Below, piece by piece: positions 31,312-31,879 of a stretch of DNA of 31,879 bases. This stretch comes from Pelargonium nanum. Its lineage: Eukaryota > Streptophyta > Magnoliopsida > Geraniales > Geraniaceae. The position numbers were made by a program, and so were the translations under genes. Each line of letters opens with the position of its first letter. Within the stretch, counting starts at the first letter, position 1. Under the pieces are notes generated by a model that saw nothing but the letters and a program-made list of their open reading frames with translations, was not told where the DNA came from and did no database searches. The stretch is taken from the NCBI GenBank assembly GCA_036897485.1, contig JAYMTF010000671.1:1-31879 (forward strand). The letters are read 5' to 3'.

Positions 31312-31879
31312 GAATTGGATTTGTAGTACATTCATCATACTGTAAATCAGATTGAGTTGAAAATAACAAAATAATTTCTAGGGTTTATGGGAGGAACTTT
31401 CTGTAACTTGGAGTTTTACCATTAGTTTTCATTCAGTTAATACATATGTAGTTGTATTTTTCCAAGTTCGGGAGTTTCCATGGAACAAGTTTGGTGGTTT
31501 GGAACTTTGGATTACCGTTTGCAGACATTGACATGGTAACAAGTTGCGTCAAAGATGCTCGAACGTGATACCTCAAGGGGGTAAACGCCTTAAACCACTT
31601 GCCCCAATGGTTAACTCGTTTTGCACGACATTCTCTAACACTCTTGACTAACGACAATCTTACGCGATTGAATATCACAAATTTAACTTATTTTACTCTA
31701 GTTAATCTATAAGTAAGTGTGTTTATCGTATCACCACACAGAACATTAAAACGTGTTTCAGTTGTTGTTGTTGATAATTTAGACTCAAACTGGAAAACAT
31801 CTAAACCTGACTTTTTTTTATAAAAAAAATTGAGATACACAACAGGGGTAACTCTCCCCTTTTAACCCAAACCCCATCC
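31312..31879. other. 3' UTR of the ADP-glucose phosphorylase gene and downstream flank
   Basis: The first 100-150 nt should be the 3' UTR; A/T-rich signals such as aaaataacaaaataat at about 31358-31375 may guide polyadenylation, but no perfect AATAAA is present. The remaining sequence contains only the SINE-like fragment described separately. Confidence 0.5.
31554..31606 (-). mobile_element. tRNA-Leu-like SINE fragment downstream of the ADP-glucose phosphorylase gene
   Basis: On the minus strand ggggcaagtggtttaaggc (31605-31587) resembles the D-arm/A-box region of tRNA-Leu (GCCGAGTGGTTAAGGC). About 25 nt on, cgttcgagc (31565-31557) is a B-box core. No acceptor stem pairs and the anticodon arm does not fold, so this is read as a tRNA-derived SINE head or a dead tRNA-like remnant. 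Ends are undefined. Confidence 0.4.

Noticed and set aside
1..31879. CRISPR arrays, phage, viral or toxin-antitoxin systems
   Set aside because: No regularly spaced repeats, no viral or bacterial gene content; all genes are ordinary spliced plant nuclear genes.

Overview
This is nuclear DNA from a flowering plant, almost certainly a eudicot. The coding blocks are split by AT-rich GT-AG introns. One gene encodes a chloroplast-envelope import factor (TIC40), and every protein reads most closely, from memory, like its Arabidopsis counterpart. The species cannot be told from the sequence. I rebuilt five intact protein genes exon by exon, checking splice dinucleotides and codon phase at every junction, and found one kinase pseudogene. 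The remainder is introns, leaders, intergenic DNA and short non-autonomous repeats.

Layout: (1) 700-8967, minus: importin-beta family karyopherin of the IPO5/IMB3/KETCH1 type, 20 exons, 1112 aa, with a TATA box at about 9056. (2) 10335-15997, minus: TIC40, 14 exons including an 18-nt micro-exon, 437 aa. (3) 16903-18731, minus: GAR1 core protein of H/ACA snoRNPs, 4 exons, 198 aa, with a TATA box and a telo-box upstream. (4) 19646-24759, minus: MUT9-like/PPK plant casein-kinase-1-type kinase, 16 exons, 703 aa, with a probable leader intron and two minimal uORFs. (5) 26345-26770, plus: broken Ste20/BLUS1-like kinase fragment. (6) 27702-27990, plus: tRNA-derived SINE-like element with poly(A) and a 9-bp target-site duplication. 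(7) 28898-31311, plus: ADP-glucose phosphorylase / GalT-like HIT-superfamily enzyme, 3 exons, 334 aa.

The genes are independent housekeeping units and do not form a pathway: nuclear import, plastid protein import, pseudouridylation and ribosome biogenesis, nuclear signalling kinase, and nucleotide-sugar metabolism. The order GAR1 - MLK kinase - ADP-glucose phosphorylase matches what I recall of Arabidopsis At5g18180-At5g18190-At5g18200, so this part looks like an ancient conserved block. KETCH1 and TIC40 also lie on Arabidopsis chromosome 5.

I see no viral genome, CRISPR array, toxin gene or gene cluster, and no convincing undescribed system. The points most worth a second look are the in-frame, acid-free N-terminal extension of the ADP-glucose phosphorylase, the minimal uORFs just before the MLK start codon, and several short repeat families lodged in introns.
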